Positions 1-7,092 of a stretch of DNA of 30,575 bases are shown here, in pieces; positions within the stretch are counted from its first letter, which is position 1, and each line of letters begins with the position of its first letter. The DNA lies in NCBI GenBank assembly GCA_964428075.1, contig CAYRWQ010000008.1, forward strand, positions 1 through 30,575, given 5' to 3'. The position numbers were made by a program, and so were the translations under genes. The notes under the pieces are model-generated. The model searched no databases. It saw only the letters and a program-made list of their open reading frames with translations, and was not told the origin of the DNA. This DNA is from JAGOSP01 sp964428075. GTDB taxonomy: Bacteria > Patescibacteriota > Minisyncoccia > Moranbacterales > UBA1568.

Positions 1-479
1 CAGACGACCTGACCGATCCGGCACCAGCGACGACGTTTGGCCATCTCGATTCGACAGTCGTACTTTCACGTGCCTTGTCTGAGCTTGGTATCTACCCAGC
101 AGTTGATCCGCTCGATTCGAGTTCGACTATCCTTGATCCACAGATTCTCGGAGAGCGACACTATGCGGTGGCACGGAACGTACAGCGTGTGCTTCAGCGT
201 TACAAGGATTTGCAAGACATCATTGCCATTCTCGGTATGGAAGAGTTGACTGAAGAAGACAAACTTTCGGTGGTTCGTGCCCGTAAAATACAAAAGTATC
301 TTTCGCAGCCATTTTTTGTTGCGGAGCAATTTACCGGTGCTTCAGGGAAATACGTGAAGTTGGAAGAGACGATCAGTGGTTTCGAGAAGATACTTTCGGG
401 TGAGCTTGATGATATTCCTGAACAGGCTTTCTATATGAAAGGGAATATCGAGGAAGTGATCGCGGAGGGGAGAAAATAG
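1..479 (+). CDS. atpD: F1Fo ATP synthase beta subunit, C-terminal part (5' end outside window)
   Basis: This is the catalytic beta subunit of the F1 sector, which makes or hydrolyses ATP at the inner face of the membrane. The reading frame is open from base 3 and begins with DDLTDPAPATTF, the conserved segment of the nucleotide-binding domain. It is followed by LSRALSELGIYPAVDPLDSSS, the helical C-terminal domain with ILGMEELTEEDK, and the FTGASGKYV stretch typical of AtpD. About 158 residues of a roughly 460-470-residue protein are visible. The atpC start lies 13 bases after the stop, the usual end of the atp operon. The identification rests on several conserved blocks and is secure. Confidence 0.97.
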   Translation, partial: DDLTDPAPATTFGHLDSTVVLSRALSELGIYPAVDPLDSSSTILDPQILGERHYAVARNVQRVLQRYKDLQDIIAILGMEELTEEDKLSVVRARKIQKYLSQPFFVAEQFTGASGKYVKLEETISGFEKILSGELDDIPEQAFYMKGNIEEVIAEGRK

Positions 480-492
480 GAATACAACGATT

Positions 493-933
493 ATGCCCAT
501 CAAATTTAAAATCGTTACTCCTGAGAAGACGGTTTCCGAAGAGGAGGTCTATCAGGCAACCTTGCCTATCGAAGGCGGAGAAGTCACGCTGCTTCCGGAT
601 CATATGCCCTATATCGGTTCGCTTCAGGCTGGAGAGATTCTTTTGCGCCACGAGATGAACGGCGAAGAAACACTCTTGGCAACTTCGGGGGGATTTGTTG
701 AGTTTCATGATGATACGCTCGTGGTCCTGGCGGATACAGCCGAACGGGCAGTGGATATCGATCTTGCCCGAGCCGAAGAAGCACAAAAGCGGGCGCAGGC
801 TTTGATGGCTGAACGCGTGCATATCGATGACGAGGAATATGCCCGTGTCGCCGCCGCGCTTCAGAAAGAAATGGCTCGTGTCCGTGTGGCACGAAAACAT
901 TACAGCCAAGGAGGGCAGATGAAGAGCTCATAA
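493..933 (+). CDS. atpC: F1Fo ATP synthase epsilon subunit
   Basis: A 146-residue protein with the epsilon beta-sandwich signature: MPIKFKIVTPEKTV at the start, then EGGEVTLLPDHMPYIGSLQAGE and TSGGFVEFHDDTLVVLADTAE. A charged helical hairpin follows (about residues 90-140, rich in Ala, Glu and Arg). The subunit joins the catalytic head to the central stalk and can act as a brake on ATP hydrolysis. It sits directly behind atpD, and an AGGA lies about 12 bases before the ATG. The length is within the usual range (about 130-145). A hairpin terminator begins inside the last codons. Confidence 0.95.
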   Translation: MPIKFKIVTPEKTVSEEEVYQATLPIEGGEVTLLPDHMPYIGSLQAGEILLRHEMNGEETLLATSGGFVEFHDDTLVVLADTAERAVDIDLARAEEAQKRAQALMAERVHIDDEEYARVAAALQKEMARVRVARKHYSQGGQMKSS

Positions 934-974
934 TTCTGATTTCATCAGAGTCAGTAGTGGGCTCTTGCTTTTTC
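922..974 (+). terminator. Branched hairpin terminator of the atp operon
   Basis: AAGAGCTCA at 922-930 pairs with TGGGCTCTT at 958-966 (one G-T pair). An inner hairpin is nested inside it (TCTGAT 935-940 with ATCAGA 944-949, loop TTC), and a T-rich stretch follows at 969-973. The stem begins in the last codons of atpC. This is read directly from the bases; no folding energy was calculated. Confidence 0.75.
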
Positions 975-993
975 TTGTATCGCGTGCTACTAT
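965..993 (+). promoter_or_regulatory. Promoter for rpsF-ssb-rpsR
   Basis: A -35 box TTGCTT (965-970) and a -10 box TACTAT (988-993) are separated by exactly 17 bases. The -35 box lies in the foot of the atp terminator, so the two signals share DNA. The same TTGCTT-17-TAnnAT layout occurs at 3232-3260. Transcription would start near base 1000, giving a leader of about 138 bases. Confidence 0.55.
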
Positions 994-1039
994 TTTGTGA
1001 CAATTGAGAAAGTCCGATGCGGTTCCCGCCTTCACTGTA

Positions 1040-1081
1040 GGAGGATTAGGGGCCACAACACTCCGTTTTGAGGCTTTTTTT
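1040..1081 (+). promoter_or_regulatory. Terminator-like hairpin in the rpsF leader (possible autoregulatory RNA)
   Basis: In the transcribed leader, GCC 1052-1054 and CAA 1056-1058 can pair with TTG 1068-1070 and GGC 1072-1074, with one A-A mismatch. Seven T follow (1075-1081), the layout of an intrinsic terminator. An alternative stem, GGAG 1040-1043 with CTCC 1061-1064, would use the loop of that hairpin. A further small hairpin, GCGG-TTC-CCGC, sits at 1019-1029. Leaders of rpsF operons are known to bind the S6:S18 complex in several bacteria. Whether this is that element is an inference; the conserved core was not matched. Confidence 0.35.
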
Positions 1082-1137
1082 GTTGACGGGTTTTTTTGTG
1101 TATCACTCAGAAGTTTTATTTATCTAAGGAAAACGGT

Positions 1138-1644
1138 ATGGCTCTGGAATATGAGTTGTTCTATTTGGTCGGGGAAAAGAAGGAGGCGGAATTACCTCAG
1201 ATTCGTGAGACGGTTGAAAAACTGGTAACGGATTTTGGCGGTGTTCTTCTGCCGATTGTGACGGAGGAGGCGCGTAAATTAGCATATGAGATCAAGGGTG
1301 AGGTTCGTGGGACATACATCGCGCGCCGATTCACCTTGCCGGATCGTGATGAAATTGAGCGCGGTGCGGATGAAGTGCATCCGCTTGTGAGCATTGAGCG
1401 AGGTTTGATGCTTTCGAAGGACGTACTCAGATTTCTCGTTTTACGTGCTGATGAGTTGCCCGAGCTCAAAGTCATTGAGCGTGAAGAGCGTCAGACTACC
1501 GATAAGAAGCTTGGGCGGGGTGAACGTCAGCGGACAGTGCGCGTGGTACGCGACACACCAGTCGTCCAACCAAAGCCGGCTCCTGTGGAGAAGGAGGTAA
1601 CGGAAAAGGAAATCGATCAACAATTGGAGTCACTGGGTATATAA
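1138..1644 (+). CDS. rpsF: Small ribosomal subunit protein bS6 with C-terminal extension
   Basis: S6 binds the central domain of 16S rRNA together with S18. The ATG at 1138 is chosen because AAGGA (1126-1130) precedes it and MALEYELFYLV is the usual S6 beginning; an upstream in-frame start at 1096 would add 14 residues unlike S6. The protein has 168 residues: a ferredoxin-like S6 core of about 100 (EVHPLVSIERGLMLSKDVLRFL near its end), then a charged tail with VVQPKPAPVEKEVTEKEIDQ. The tail is longer than in Escherichia coli-type S6. It heads the block rpsF-ssb-rpsR. Confidence 0.93.
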   Translation: MALEYELFYLVGEKKEAELPQIRETVEKLVTDFGGVLLPIVTEEARKLAYEIKGEVRGTYIARRFTLPDRDEIERGADEVHPLVSIERGLMLSKDVLRFLVLRADELPELKVIEREERQTTDKKLGRGERQRTVRVVRDTPVVQPKPAPVEKEVTEKEIDQQLESLGI

Positions 1645-1686
1645 TGCGGGCGGGATTCTTTCTGAGATTCGTAAAAAAGAAAATCT

Positions 1687-2187
1687 ATGAATGTCAACAA
1701 AGTTATACTCGTTGGTCGTCTGACTCGGGATCCAGATATGAGGACAACCCCGACAGGACAATCGGTTGCTACACTCGGAATGGCAACGAATAACTACTGG
1801 ACCGATAAGGCTGGCCAGAAACAGGAAAAGACCGAATTTCACACCGTGGTACTATGGGGAAGGTTGGCGGAGGTTGCGGGGCAGTATCTTACCAAGGGCC
1901 AGGAGTGTTTTGTGGAAGGACGACTGCAAAGTCGGGCATACACCGATAAGGCTGGTCAGGAGCGTAAGGTAACGGAGATTATCGGTGAGAATATGCAGTT
2001 GGGATCTCGATCTCAAGGTATGGGACAGGGAGGCGCATCGACACCGTCTGCTACAGGACGGAGCGCAGCGTCATCAGCACAAAGAACACCTCAGGCTTCG
2101 CGTAATGCGGCACCGATGGAAGAGGATATCCCGACTATCAATCTGGATGATGAGAAAGAAATCCATATTGAAGATGTTCCATTTTAA
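1687..2187 (+). CDS. ssb: Single-stranded DNA-binding protein
   Basis: A 166-residue SSB. The N-terminal OB-fold (about residues 1-105) starts MNVNKVILVGRLTRDPDMR and includes the TEFHTVVLWGRLAE and GQECFVEGRLQSR segments. A Gly/Ser/Ala-rich linker follows (about 110-145), and then the acidic tip ending EDVPF, the variant of the DDIPF tail that recruits replication and repair proteins. It lies between rpsF and rpsR, the standard arrangement in many bacteria. The Shine-Dalgarno site is weak (AAAAAAGAAAA), so translation may depend partly on coupling with rpsF. Confidence 0.96.
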   Translation: MNVNKVILVGRLTRDPDMRTTPTGQSVATLGMATNNYWTDKAGQKQEKTEFHTVVLWGRLAEVAGQYLTKGQECFVEGRLQSRAYTDKAGQERKVTEIIGENMQLGSRSQGMGQGGASTPSATGRSAASSAQRTPQASRNAAPMEEDIPTINLDDEKEIHIEDVPF

Positions 2188-2243
2188 ACTTGATATCATG
2201 TACACGGGGGAATACTTTTAAATCACTGAATTGAGATACATTT

Positions 2244-2444
2244 ATGACGTTGGAAACCAAGCAATTGAAGAAACTCGCCCTTATCGATTATAAGGATGCG
2301 TATTTTTTACGAAAATTTATGAATTCGCAGGGGAAGATATACCCGCCAAAAAAACATGGTTTGTCTGCGAAGCAGCAACGCTGTCTTGCTCAGGCAATCA
2401 AGAGAGCTCGTTTTATGGCTTTGGTGCCGTATGTAGTGAAGTAG
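2244..2444 (+). CDS. rpsR: Small ribosomal subunit protein bS18
   Basis: A 66-residue basic protein with the S18 signature: IDYKDAYFLRKFMNSQGKIYP, then GLSAKQQRCLAQAIKRARFMALVPYV. S18 pairs with S6 on the 30S platform. The length matches the family (about 65-80). It is the third gene after rpsF and ssb. In many bacteria rplI (L9) follows; here efp follows after 71 bases and no L9 gene is seen in the window. Confidence 0.95.
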   Translation: MTLETKQLKKLALIDYKDAYFLRKFMNSQGKIYPPKKHGLSAKQQRCLAQAIKRARFMALVPYVVK

Positions 2445-2515
2445 CTCATTCCTGCAGAAAGCAGAGTGGAATAGTGTCGCGTAGCCGCTCATCATATCGT
2501 TAGCATTTTCCATAT

Positions 2516-3073
2516 ATGTTGAATTTAAATGAAATCAAGACTGGCAAGCGCATCCTGTTTAACGGAGAACCGCATGTGGTACTTGATTATCAACATTCTA
2601 AGATGGGTCGGGCGGGTGCTGTCCTGCGTACCAAATTAAAGAATCTTCTGACGGGTGCGACGGTCGATCAAACATTTCAGGGCGCGGACAAGGTTGAGGA
2701 GGCGGAAATGGGTAAGTCGAAAGCCCAGTATCTCTATCAGGAAAATGACGGATTCATTTTTATGGATCTATCAGGCTACGATCAATTCTCGCTTTCGGCA
2801 GAGGTGATGGGCGACTTTGCTCAGTATTTGGTTGAGGGGGTCGAAGTGACACTGTTGACCTGGAATGATATGCCAATCAATATTGAAATTCCGGTTAAAG
2901 TAACACTGAAGGTTATCGATGCTCCACCGGGTATTCGGGGTGATACTGCCTCGGGTGGAGATAAGATGGTGACATTGGAGACTGGCTTACAGATCACGAC
3001 ACCTTTGTTTGTCAAAGCTGGAGATTCGATTATCGTGAATACCGAGAAGGGAGCATATGTTTCTCGAGCGTAG
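2516..3073 (+). CDS. efp: Translation elongation factor P
   Basis: A 185-residue EF-P, the factor that relieves ribosome stalling at polyproline. Three beta domains are recognisable: the KOW-like N domain (NEIKTGKRILFNGEPHVVLDY), the middle OB domain (LSAEVMGDFAQYLVEG), and the C-terminal OB domain with the signature GDTASGGDKMVTLETG and the end EKGAYVSRA. The residue at the tip of the modification loop (SKMGRAGA, position 32) is arginine, where E. coli has a modified lysine. No modification enzyme (earP, epmA/B) lies in the window. A hairpin terminator follows at 3158. Confidence 0.96.
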   Translation: MLNLNEIKTGKRILFNGEPHVVLDYQHSKMGRAGAVLRTKLKNLLTGATVDQTFQGADKVEEAEMGKSKAQYLYQENDGFIFMDLSGYDQFSLSAEVMGDFAQYLVEGVEVTLLTWNDMPINIEIPVKVTLKVIDAPPGIRGDTASGGDKMVTLETGLQITTPLFVKAGDSIIVNTEKGAYVSRA

Positions 3074-3157
3074 TGACTCCTATTTTTTACTCTCCTGGTC
3101 ATCCTGTCTTGGTGGACTTCAGCGCAGTTTTCTCGTCCTCTGAGTATGGTTGCGGAG

Positions 3158-3207
3158 CATGCCCGATACTACAAGCCTGTTTGAAGCTTTGTGCGGCATG
3201 TTTTTTT
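3158..3207 (+). terminator. Probable terminator after efp
   Basis: CATGCC (3158-3163) pairs with GGCATG (3195-3200), with a small inner AAGC/GCTT pairing, and seven T follow at 3201-3207. It lies 85 bases after efp and before the next promoter. The loop is long, so confidence is moderate. Confidence 0.55.
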
Positions 3208-3231
3208 GAGCGATTTCTCGTTTTTTTGAGG

Positions 3232-3260
3232 TTGCTTTTTTTATTGAAAGAGACTAAAAT
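3232..3260 (+). promoter_or_regulatory. Promoter for the small membrane protein and perhaps gyrB
   Basis: TTGCTT (3232-3237) and TAAAAT (3255-3260) are 17 bases apart. The predicted start near 3267 gives a short leader with AAAGG before the ATG at 3285. Confidence 0.55.
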
Positions 3261-3284
3261 AGGTGAAGAAAGGCTTTAAAACAG

Positions 3285-3668
3285 ATGAGTATGTCGTTCC
3301 ACACATTCGCTTGGTGCGTTCGTTTTTTTTTCCTAACGTCACTGATCGGGTGGGTGAGTCTCGTGTTGTTGGTTGATCCGGAAGGGAAGTGGTGGGCGCC
3401 TTGGCTCTTTTTTGGATCGAGTTGGCTGGTGCTCTCGGGCGCTGCGTCGTGGCTTTTCTTGATACTGTATCGTCGGTTCATTGGTGAGGCGGGTGTGATC
3501 GGGTTTCGCTGGCGTCTGATTGAACAATCGGTGCTTGTGGGGAGTACTCTGGTAATCATGATGTTCTTTCGATACTCTCACATGCTTGAGTGGTGGACGG
3601 TCGGTCTTGGTCTCGCTTTCTTTCTTTTGCTGGAACTTACGCTGCGTAAATGGCACGCTGTTTCTTAA
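3285..3668 (+). CDS. Small integral membrane protein of unknown function
   Basis: A 127-residue, very hydrophobic protein with about four membrane segments (roughly residues 9-30, 38-62, 82-100 and 104-120) and short, partly basic loops such as LYRRFIGEAG. No catalytic motif is visible. A second ATG two codons downstream (3291) is an equally possible start. It has its own 17-spaced promoter and ends 27 bases before gyrB, so the two may be cotranscribed, although gyrB also has a TATACT box of its own. Calling it real rests on the promoter, the hydrophobic pattern and the clean fit between efp and gyrB. Confidence 0.75.
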   Translation: MSMSFHTFAWCVRFFFLTSLIGWVSLVLLVDPEGKWWAPWLFFGSSWLVLSGAASWLFLILYRRFIGEAGVIGFRWRLIEQSVLVGSTLVIMMFFRYSHMLEWWTVGLGLAFFLLLELTLRKWHAVS

Positions 3669-3679
3669 TGTTTCGATTC

Positions 3680-3685
3680 TATACT
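3680..3685 (+). promoter_or_regulatory. -10 box just upstream of gyrB
   Basis: TATACT lies 10 bases before the gyrB ATG. Transcription from it would begin around 3692, leaving almost no leader. No convincing -35 box is present at 16-18 bases. The gene could equally be read from the promoter at 3232. Confidence 0.35.
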
Positions 3686-3695
3686 ACAGAAATGT

Positions 3696-5756
3696 ATGGC
3701 AGAAAAAAATACCGTCTCCAATTATGGTGCGAAATCCATTCAGGTGCTTGAAGGACTTGATCCGGTGCGTAAGCGTCCGGGCATGTATATTGGTGGGACT
3801 TCGTTGGACGGATTGCATCATCTTGTCTGGGAAGTTGTGAACAACTCGATCGATGAGGCGATGGCCGGACATTGTACGGAGATTGTTGTGCGGCTCTTAC
3901 CTGATTACTGGGTGGAAATTTCCGATAATGGTCGGGGTATTCCAGTGGATATGCACGCTCAGACGAAAAAGTCGGCACTCGAGACCGTGCTTACCGTGTT
4001 ACATGCGGGGGGAAAATTTGATGGTGATGGGTATAAAATCTCTGGTGGATTGCATGGTGTCGGTGTGTCGGTAGTTAATGCGTTGTCAGCCGTGACGCGC
4101 GTCACAGTGGAACGGCAGGGAAAGATTTGGCGACAAGAATATGATCGTGGTAAACCGCGTGCCGATGTGAAGGCAATCGGGAAGTCTGAGCGAACTGGTA
4201 CCACTGTGGCTTTTCAGGCGGATCCAGAGATTTTCCCAGAAATAGAATATAGTTGGTCGAAGATTTTGGACTATGTTCGTTATCAGGCGTTTTTGACCAA
4301 GGGCATTCGTATACACGTGGAAGACTGGCGCGCAGCGATTGATCCTGCTCAGGAGTATCAGGTACGTCGGCATGCTTTTTATTTTGACTCAGGCATTGTT
4401 TCTTTCGTAAAGTTCCTGAATCGGAATAAAGACGTGAAGAATACGACCCCTTTTTATGTCGAAAAAACAATAGATGATATCAACGTCGAAGTCTCACTTC
4501 AGTTCACGAATGGTTTTAAAGAACACCTGTTTGCCTTTGCCAATAACATCGTCAACCTTGGCGGCGGAACACATGTTACTGGTTTTAAAATGGCATTAAC
4601 GCGTTCATTTAACGATTATGCAAAAAAGAATAACCTCATCCGGGAAAAAGAAGGCGCATTCACGGCTGATGATTTGAAAGAGGGATTGACAGCGGTCATT
4701 TCGGTGAAGTTGCGCAATCCACAGTTCGAAGGGCAGACTAAGGACAAGCTCAACAACAGCGAAGTCCGTGGTGTTGTGCAGCAGGTAGTCACGGAAGGCC
4801 TGAATGATTTTCTGGAAACGCACCCGGCAGATGCGAAAGTCATGATTGAGAAGTGTCTCTTGACCGTACGTGCTCGTATCGCAGCGCGAGCCGCGAAAGA
4901 TGCAGTGATTCGCAAAGGCGCTCTTGAGGGAATGACGTTGCCGGGCAAACTTGCTGATTGTACTACGAGGGATGCTTCGAAGTCAGAGGTGTATATCGTT
5001 GAGGGCGACTCGGCTGGCGGATCGGCTAAACAGGGGCGTAATCGTCAGTTTCAGGCTATTTTACCACTGCGCGGGAAGCTGGTGAATGTTGAGAAGACCA
5101 CTCTCGACAAGGTGGTCAAATCGGATACATTGAAACCAATCATCATCGCTCTCGGAACAGGTATCGGAGAAACGTTTGACCTGTCACGTCTCCGTTATCA
5201 CAAAGTAATCATCATGGCCGATGCTGATGTTGATGGATCACATATTCGGACGTTACTTCTTACTTTCTTTTATCGCTACTTTGAGGAGTTGGTTCGTGGC
5301 GGATATATCTATATTGCTCAACCGCCTCTGTATCGTCTGCAGAAAGGGAAGGATATCCGCTACGTGTATACCGATGAAGAAAAGGAACGCGTTATGGAAG
5401 ATATGAAAAAAACAGCTCTCGATAAAGCCACGAAGCGCGGGGAGGCTCGGGGAAAAACAAAGGTGGTCTCGGCCGATGCATCTGACAAAGATGCGACTGC
5501 TCAGGCCACTGGTCCTGACGGTGAAGCGACCGGTTCGGGTATAGTGATACAACGCTACAAGGGTCTTGGTGAAATGAATCCCGAACAGCTCTGGGACACG
5601 ACCATGAATCCAGATAGTCGTCTGATGCTTCAGGTGATGATTGAGGATGCTGAAGAAGCCGACCGGTTGTTTGACGTGCTCATGGGGAGTGAGGTCGAGC
5701 CACGTCGCCGTTTCATTCAGGCTCATGCGAAGAGTGTAAAAAATCTGGACGTATAA
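3696..5756 (+). CDS. gyrB: DNA gyrase subunit B
   Basis: A 686-residue ATPase subunit of type IIA topoisomerase, which introduces negative supercoils with GyrA. The GHKL ATPase domain is at the N-terminus (LEGLDPVRKRPGMYIG, EVVNNSIDEAMAGH, DNGRGIPVD, GLHGVGVSVVNALS). A transducer domain follows, then the TOPRIM domain with VEGDSAGGSAKQGRN and the metal-binding DADVDGSHIRTL. The C-terminal RYKGLGEMNPEQLWDTTMNP motif favours GyrB over ParE. A charged, low-complexity insert of about 40 residues (bases about 5420-5540) precedes that motif. Two ATGs lie close together (3692 and 3696); the second is in frame. Confidence 0.96.
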   Translation: MAEKNTVSNYGAKSIQVLEGLDPVRKRPGMYIGGTSLDGLHHLVWEVVNNSIDEAMAGHCTEIVVRLLPDYWVEISDNGRGIPVDMHAQTKKSALETVLTVLHAGGKFDGDGYKISGGLHGVGVSVVNALSAVTRVTVERQGKIWRQEYDRGKPRADVKAIGKSERTGTTVAFQADPEIFPEIEYSWSKILDYVRYQAFLTKGIRIHVEDWRAAIDPAQEYQVRRHAFYFDSGIVSFVKFLNRNKDVKNTTPFYVEKTIDDINVEVSLQFTNGFKEHLFAFANNIVNLGGGTHVTGFKMALTRSFNDYAKKNNLIREKEGAFTADDLKEGLTAVISVKLRNPQFEGQTKDKLNNSEVRGVVQQVVTEGLNDFLETHPADAKVMIEKCLLTVRARIAARAAKDAVIRKGALEGMTLPGKLADCTTRDASKSEVYIVEGDSAGGSAKQGRNRQFQAILPLRGKLVNVEKTTLDKVVKSDTLKPIIIALGTGIGETFDLSRLRYHKVIIMADADVDGSHIRTLLLTFFYRYFEELVRGGYIYIAQPPLYRLQKGKDIRYVYTDEEKERVMEDMKKTALDKATKRGEARGKTKVVSADASDKDATAQATGPDGEATGSGIVIQRYKGLGEMNPEQLWDTTMNPDSRLMLQVMIEDAEEADRLFDVLMGSEVEPRRRFIQAHAKSVKNLDV

Positions 5757-5836
5757 GGGCGGCAGACTCAATCTGTTGTCTGCGTGGAGCATATCATGGG
5801 TAGACAATTGAAACACGATGAGTGTCTCTTGCTGGG

Positions 5837-5865
5837 TTGACGGAACTGTTTTGGAGTGATAAAGT
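5837..5865 (+). promoter_or_regulatory. Promoter for the zinc-ribbon gene and rplY
   Basis: TTGACG (5837-5842) and TAAAGT (5860-5865) are separated by 17 bases, and TG at 5857-5858 forms an extended -10 (TGA TAAAGT). The predicted start is near 5872, about 30 bases before the next ATG. Confidence 0.65.
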
Positions 5866-5901
5866 TGGAGTACTCTTGTTGCTCTTTGAGTGTTTTTGGT
5901 T

Positions 5902-6228
5902 ATGCCACTTCCTTTGGAACAATTAGAGCCACTTGCGCGCTGTTCAGTGTGTAATAAGAAACATCGTCGCGGGTTGCGTATGTTTCCGGTGGCCGAAGAA
6001 GAGAAACGGACCATGCTCCACTTGACTTGTGAGTATTGTGGTGGTAAAACATTGCTCTCGATATCCTTGACGCCATTTGGTATAGTGAGCCTTGGTGCTT
6101 TGACCGACCTTGATCAGTCGGAGGTGAGGCGATTGTTTGCTGCTGAACCGGTTTCGTCTGATCATGTTATCGCGGCGCATCAATTTTTTCGACAGTATCG
6201 GGGTGGGGTCGAGGAGCTTATCGGGTAG
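5902..6228 (+). CDS. Small zinc-ribbon-like protein of unknown function
   Basis: A 108-residue soluble protein. Two CxxC pairs are seen: CSVC (residues 14-17) and CEYC followed by GG (43-46), the spacing of a four-cysteine zinc ribbon. The rest is a mixed helix/strand tail ending FFRQYRGGVEELIG. I do not recognise a named family. The ATG at 5902 is preferred to the in-frame GTG at 5890, since MPLPLEQLEPLARC leads straight into the first CxxC. It lies 43 bases before rplY behind a shared promoter, so a link to ribosome biology or general growth is possible but only by position. Confidence 0.75.
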   Translation: MPLPLEQLEPLARCSVCNKKHRRGLRMFPVAEEEKRTMLHLTCEYCGGKTLLSISLTPFGIVSLGALTDLDQSEVRRLFAAEPVSSDHVIAAHQFFRQYRGGVEELIG

Positions 6229-6271
6229 CATGTTATTGAGTGTTTGAATAATTTTTTTGAGAACAATTCTT

Positions 6272-6952
6272 ATGTCTGCAACGCTTTCTCTCTCGGTTAC
6301 AGTTCGTGAAATGGCAGGAAAGGATTTGCGGCGTTCCCGCAAGATGGGTCTGATTCCTGCAGTGTTGTATGGACATGGGATTGAGTCGCAGATGTATTGG
6401 ATTGACGCGATGGCTTTCGGGAATGTTTTTCGGACGGTAGGTGAGAGTACTATTTTTTCACTTGCCACCGGCAAGGGGGCCGCCTTGAATGTGTTGGTTC
6501 ATGATGTACAGCTTGATCCACTTTCAAATCGTATTTCGCATGTTGATCTGTATCAGGTGCGCATGGATGAGGAATTGGAGGCGGATGTTCCGCTTGAGTT
6601 CTTTGGCGAAGCACCAGCCGTGCGAGAGTTGGGGGGTATTTTTGTGAAGACGCTGGAAACCGTTGCTATTAAGTGCTTGCCTCAGAACTTGCCGCATTCT
6701 ATTCGGGTAGATATTTCCAGATTGGTGTCATTTGATGATCGAATTCAGGTAGGCGATCTCTCACTCGGGGATGCGATTGAGGTTTTGACTGAGGTGGATA
6801 CGGTATTAGCATTAGTCGAACCACCGCGCACCGCAGCAGATATTGCCGCTCTGGACGTGAAGGCTGAAATGGACGTGACCAAGGTTTCTGGAGTGGTCAA
6901 AGAATCTCCGGTGAACGAAGAGGCGAAGAAAGATAGCGGTAAGAAGAAATAG
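6272..6952 (+). CDS. rplY: Large ribosomal subunit protein bL25, CTC/TL5 type
   Basis: A 226-residue two-domain L25, which binds 5S rRNA. The N-terminal L25 domain (LSVTVREMAGKDLRRSRKMGLIPAVLYGHG) is followed by the CTC/TL5 beta domain (LDPLSNRISHVDLYQV, VPLEFFGEAPAVRELGG, LETVAIKCLPQNLPHSIRVDIS). An acidic then lysine-rich tail of about 35 residues ends the protein. The ATG at 6272 begins the usual sequence; an in-frame TTG at 6257 would add five residues and is unlikely. A strong terminator follows. Confidence 0.95.
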   Translation: MSATLSLSVTVREMAGKDLRRSRKMGLIPAVLYGHGIESQMYWIDAMAFGNVFRTVGESTIFSLATGKGAALNVLVHDVQLDPLSNRISHVDLYQVRMDEELEADVPLEFFGEAPAVRELGGIFVKTLETVAIKCLPQNLPHSIRVDISRLVSFDDRIQVGDLSLGDAIEVLTEVDTVLALVEPPRTAADIAALDVKAEMDVTKVSGVVKESPVNEEAKKDSGKKK

Positions 6953-6980
6953 TCCGCCTCTTTTTTCTGGTCTTGATGAA

Positions 6981-7011
6981 AAAACAGCCACCTTTTTTGG
7001 GTGGCTGTTTT
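6981..7011 (+). terminator. Bidirectional terminator between rplY and the pseudouridine synthase gene
   Basis: AAAACAGCCACC (6981-6992) pairs with GGTGGCTGTTTT (7000-7011) around a T-rich loop. The A-run and T-run on either side of the GC-rich stem let it work on both strands, which suits the convergent genes that flank it. Confidence 0.88.
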
Positions 7012-7092
7012 ACAAAATCCTTGACCAGTGCAAGCACATCAGCAGTGCAGTGATACAGGCGATCTGCATGCGCCATTATGAGGCGGAGTATA

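Noticed and set aside
1004..1228. 74-codon frame in the rpsF leader
   Set aside because: It has no ATG with ribosome site and runs into rpsF in another frame; the region looks like regulatory leader.
3073..3279. 68-codon GTG-initiated frame after efp, with several cysteines
   Set aside because: It starts on the efp stop region, has no ribosome site, contains the terminator and promoter, and resembles no family.
5253..6014. 253-codon minus-strand frame opposite gyrB and the zinc-ribbon gene
   Set aside because: It is antisense to the conserved end of gyrB and shows no recognisable domain.
6241..6271. Upstream TTG start for L25
   Set aside because: The ATG at 6272 gives the normal N-terminus; the extra five residues have no support.
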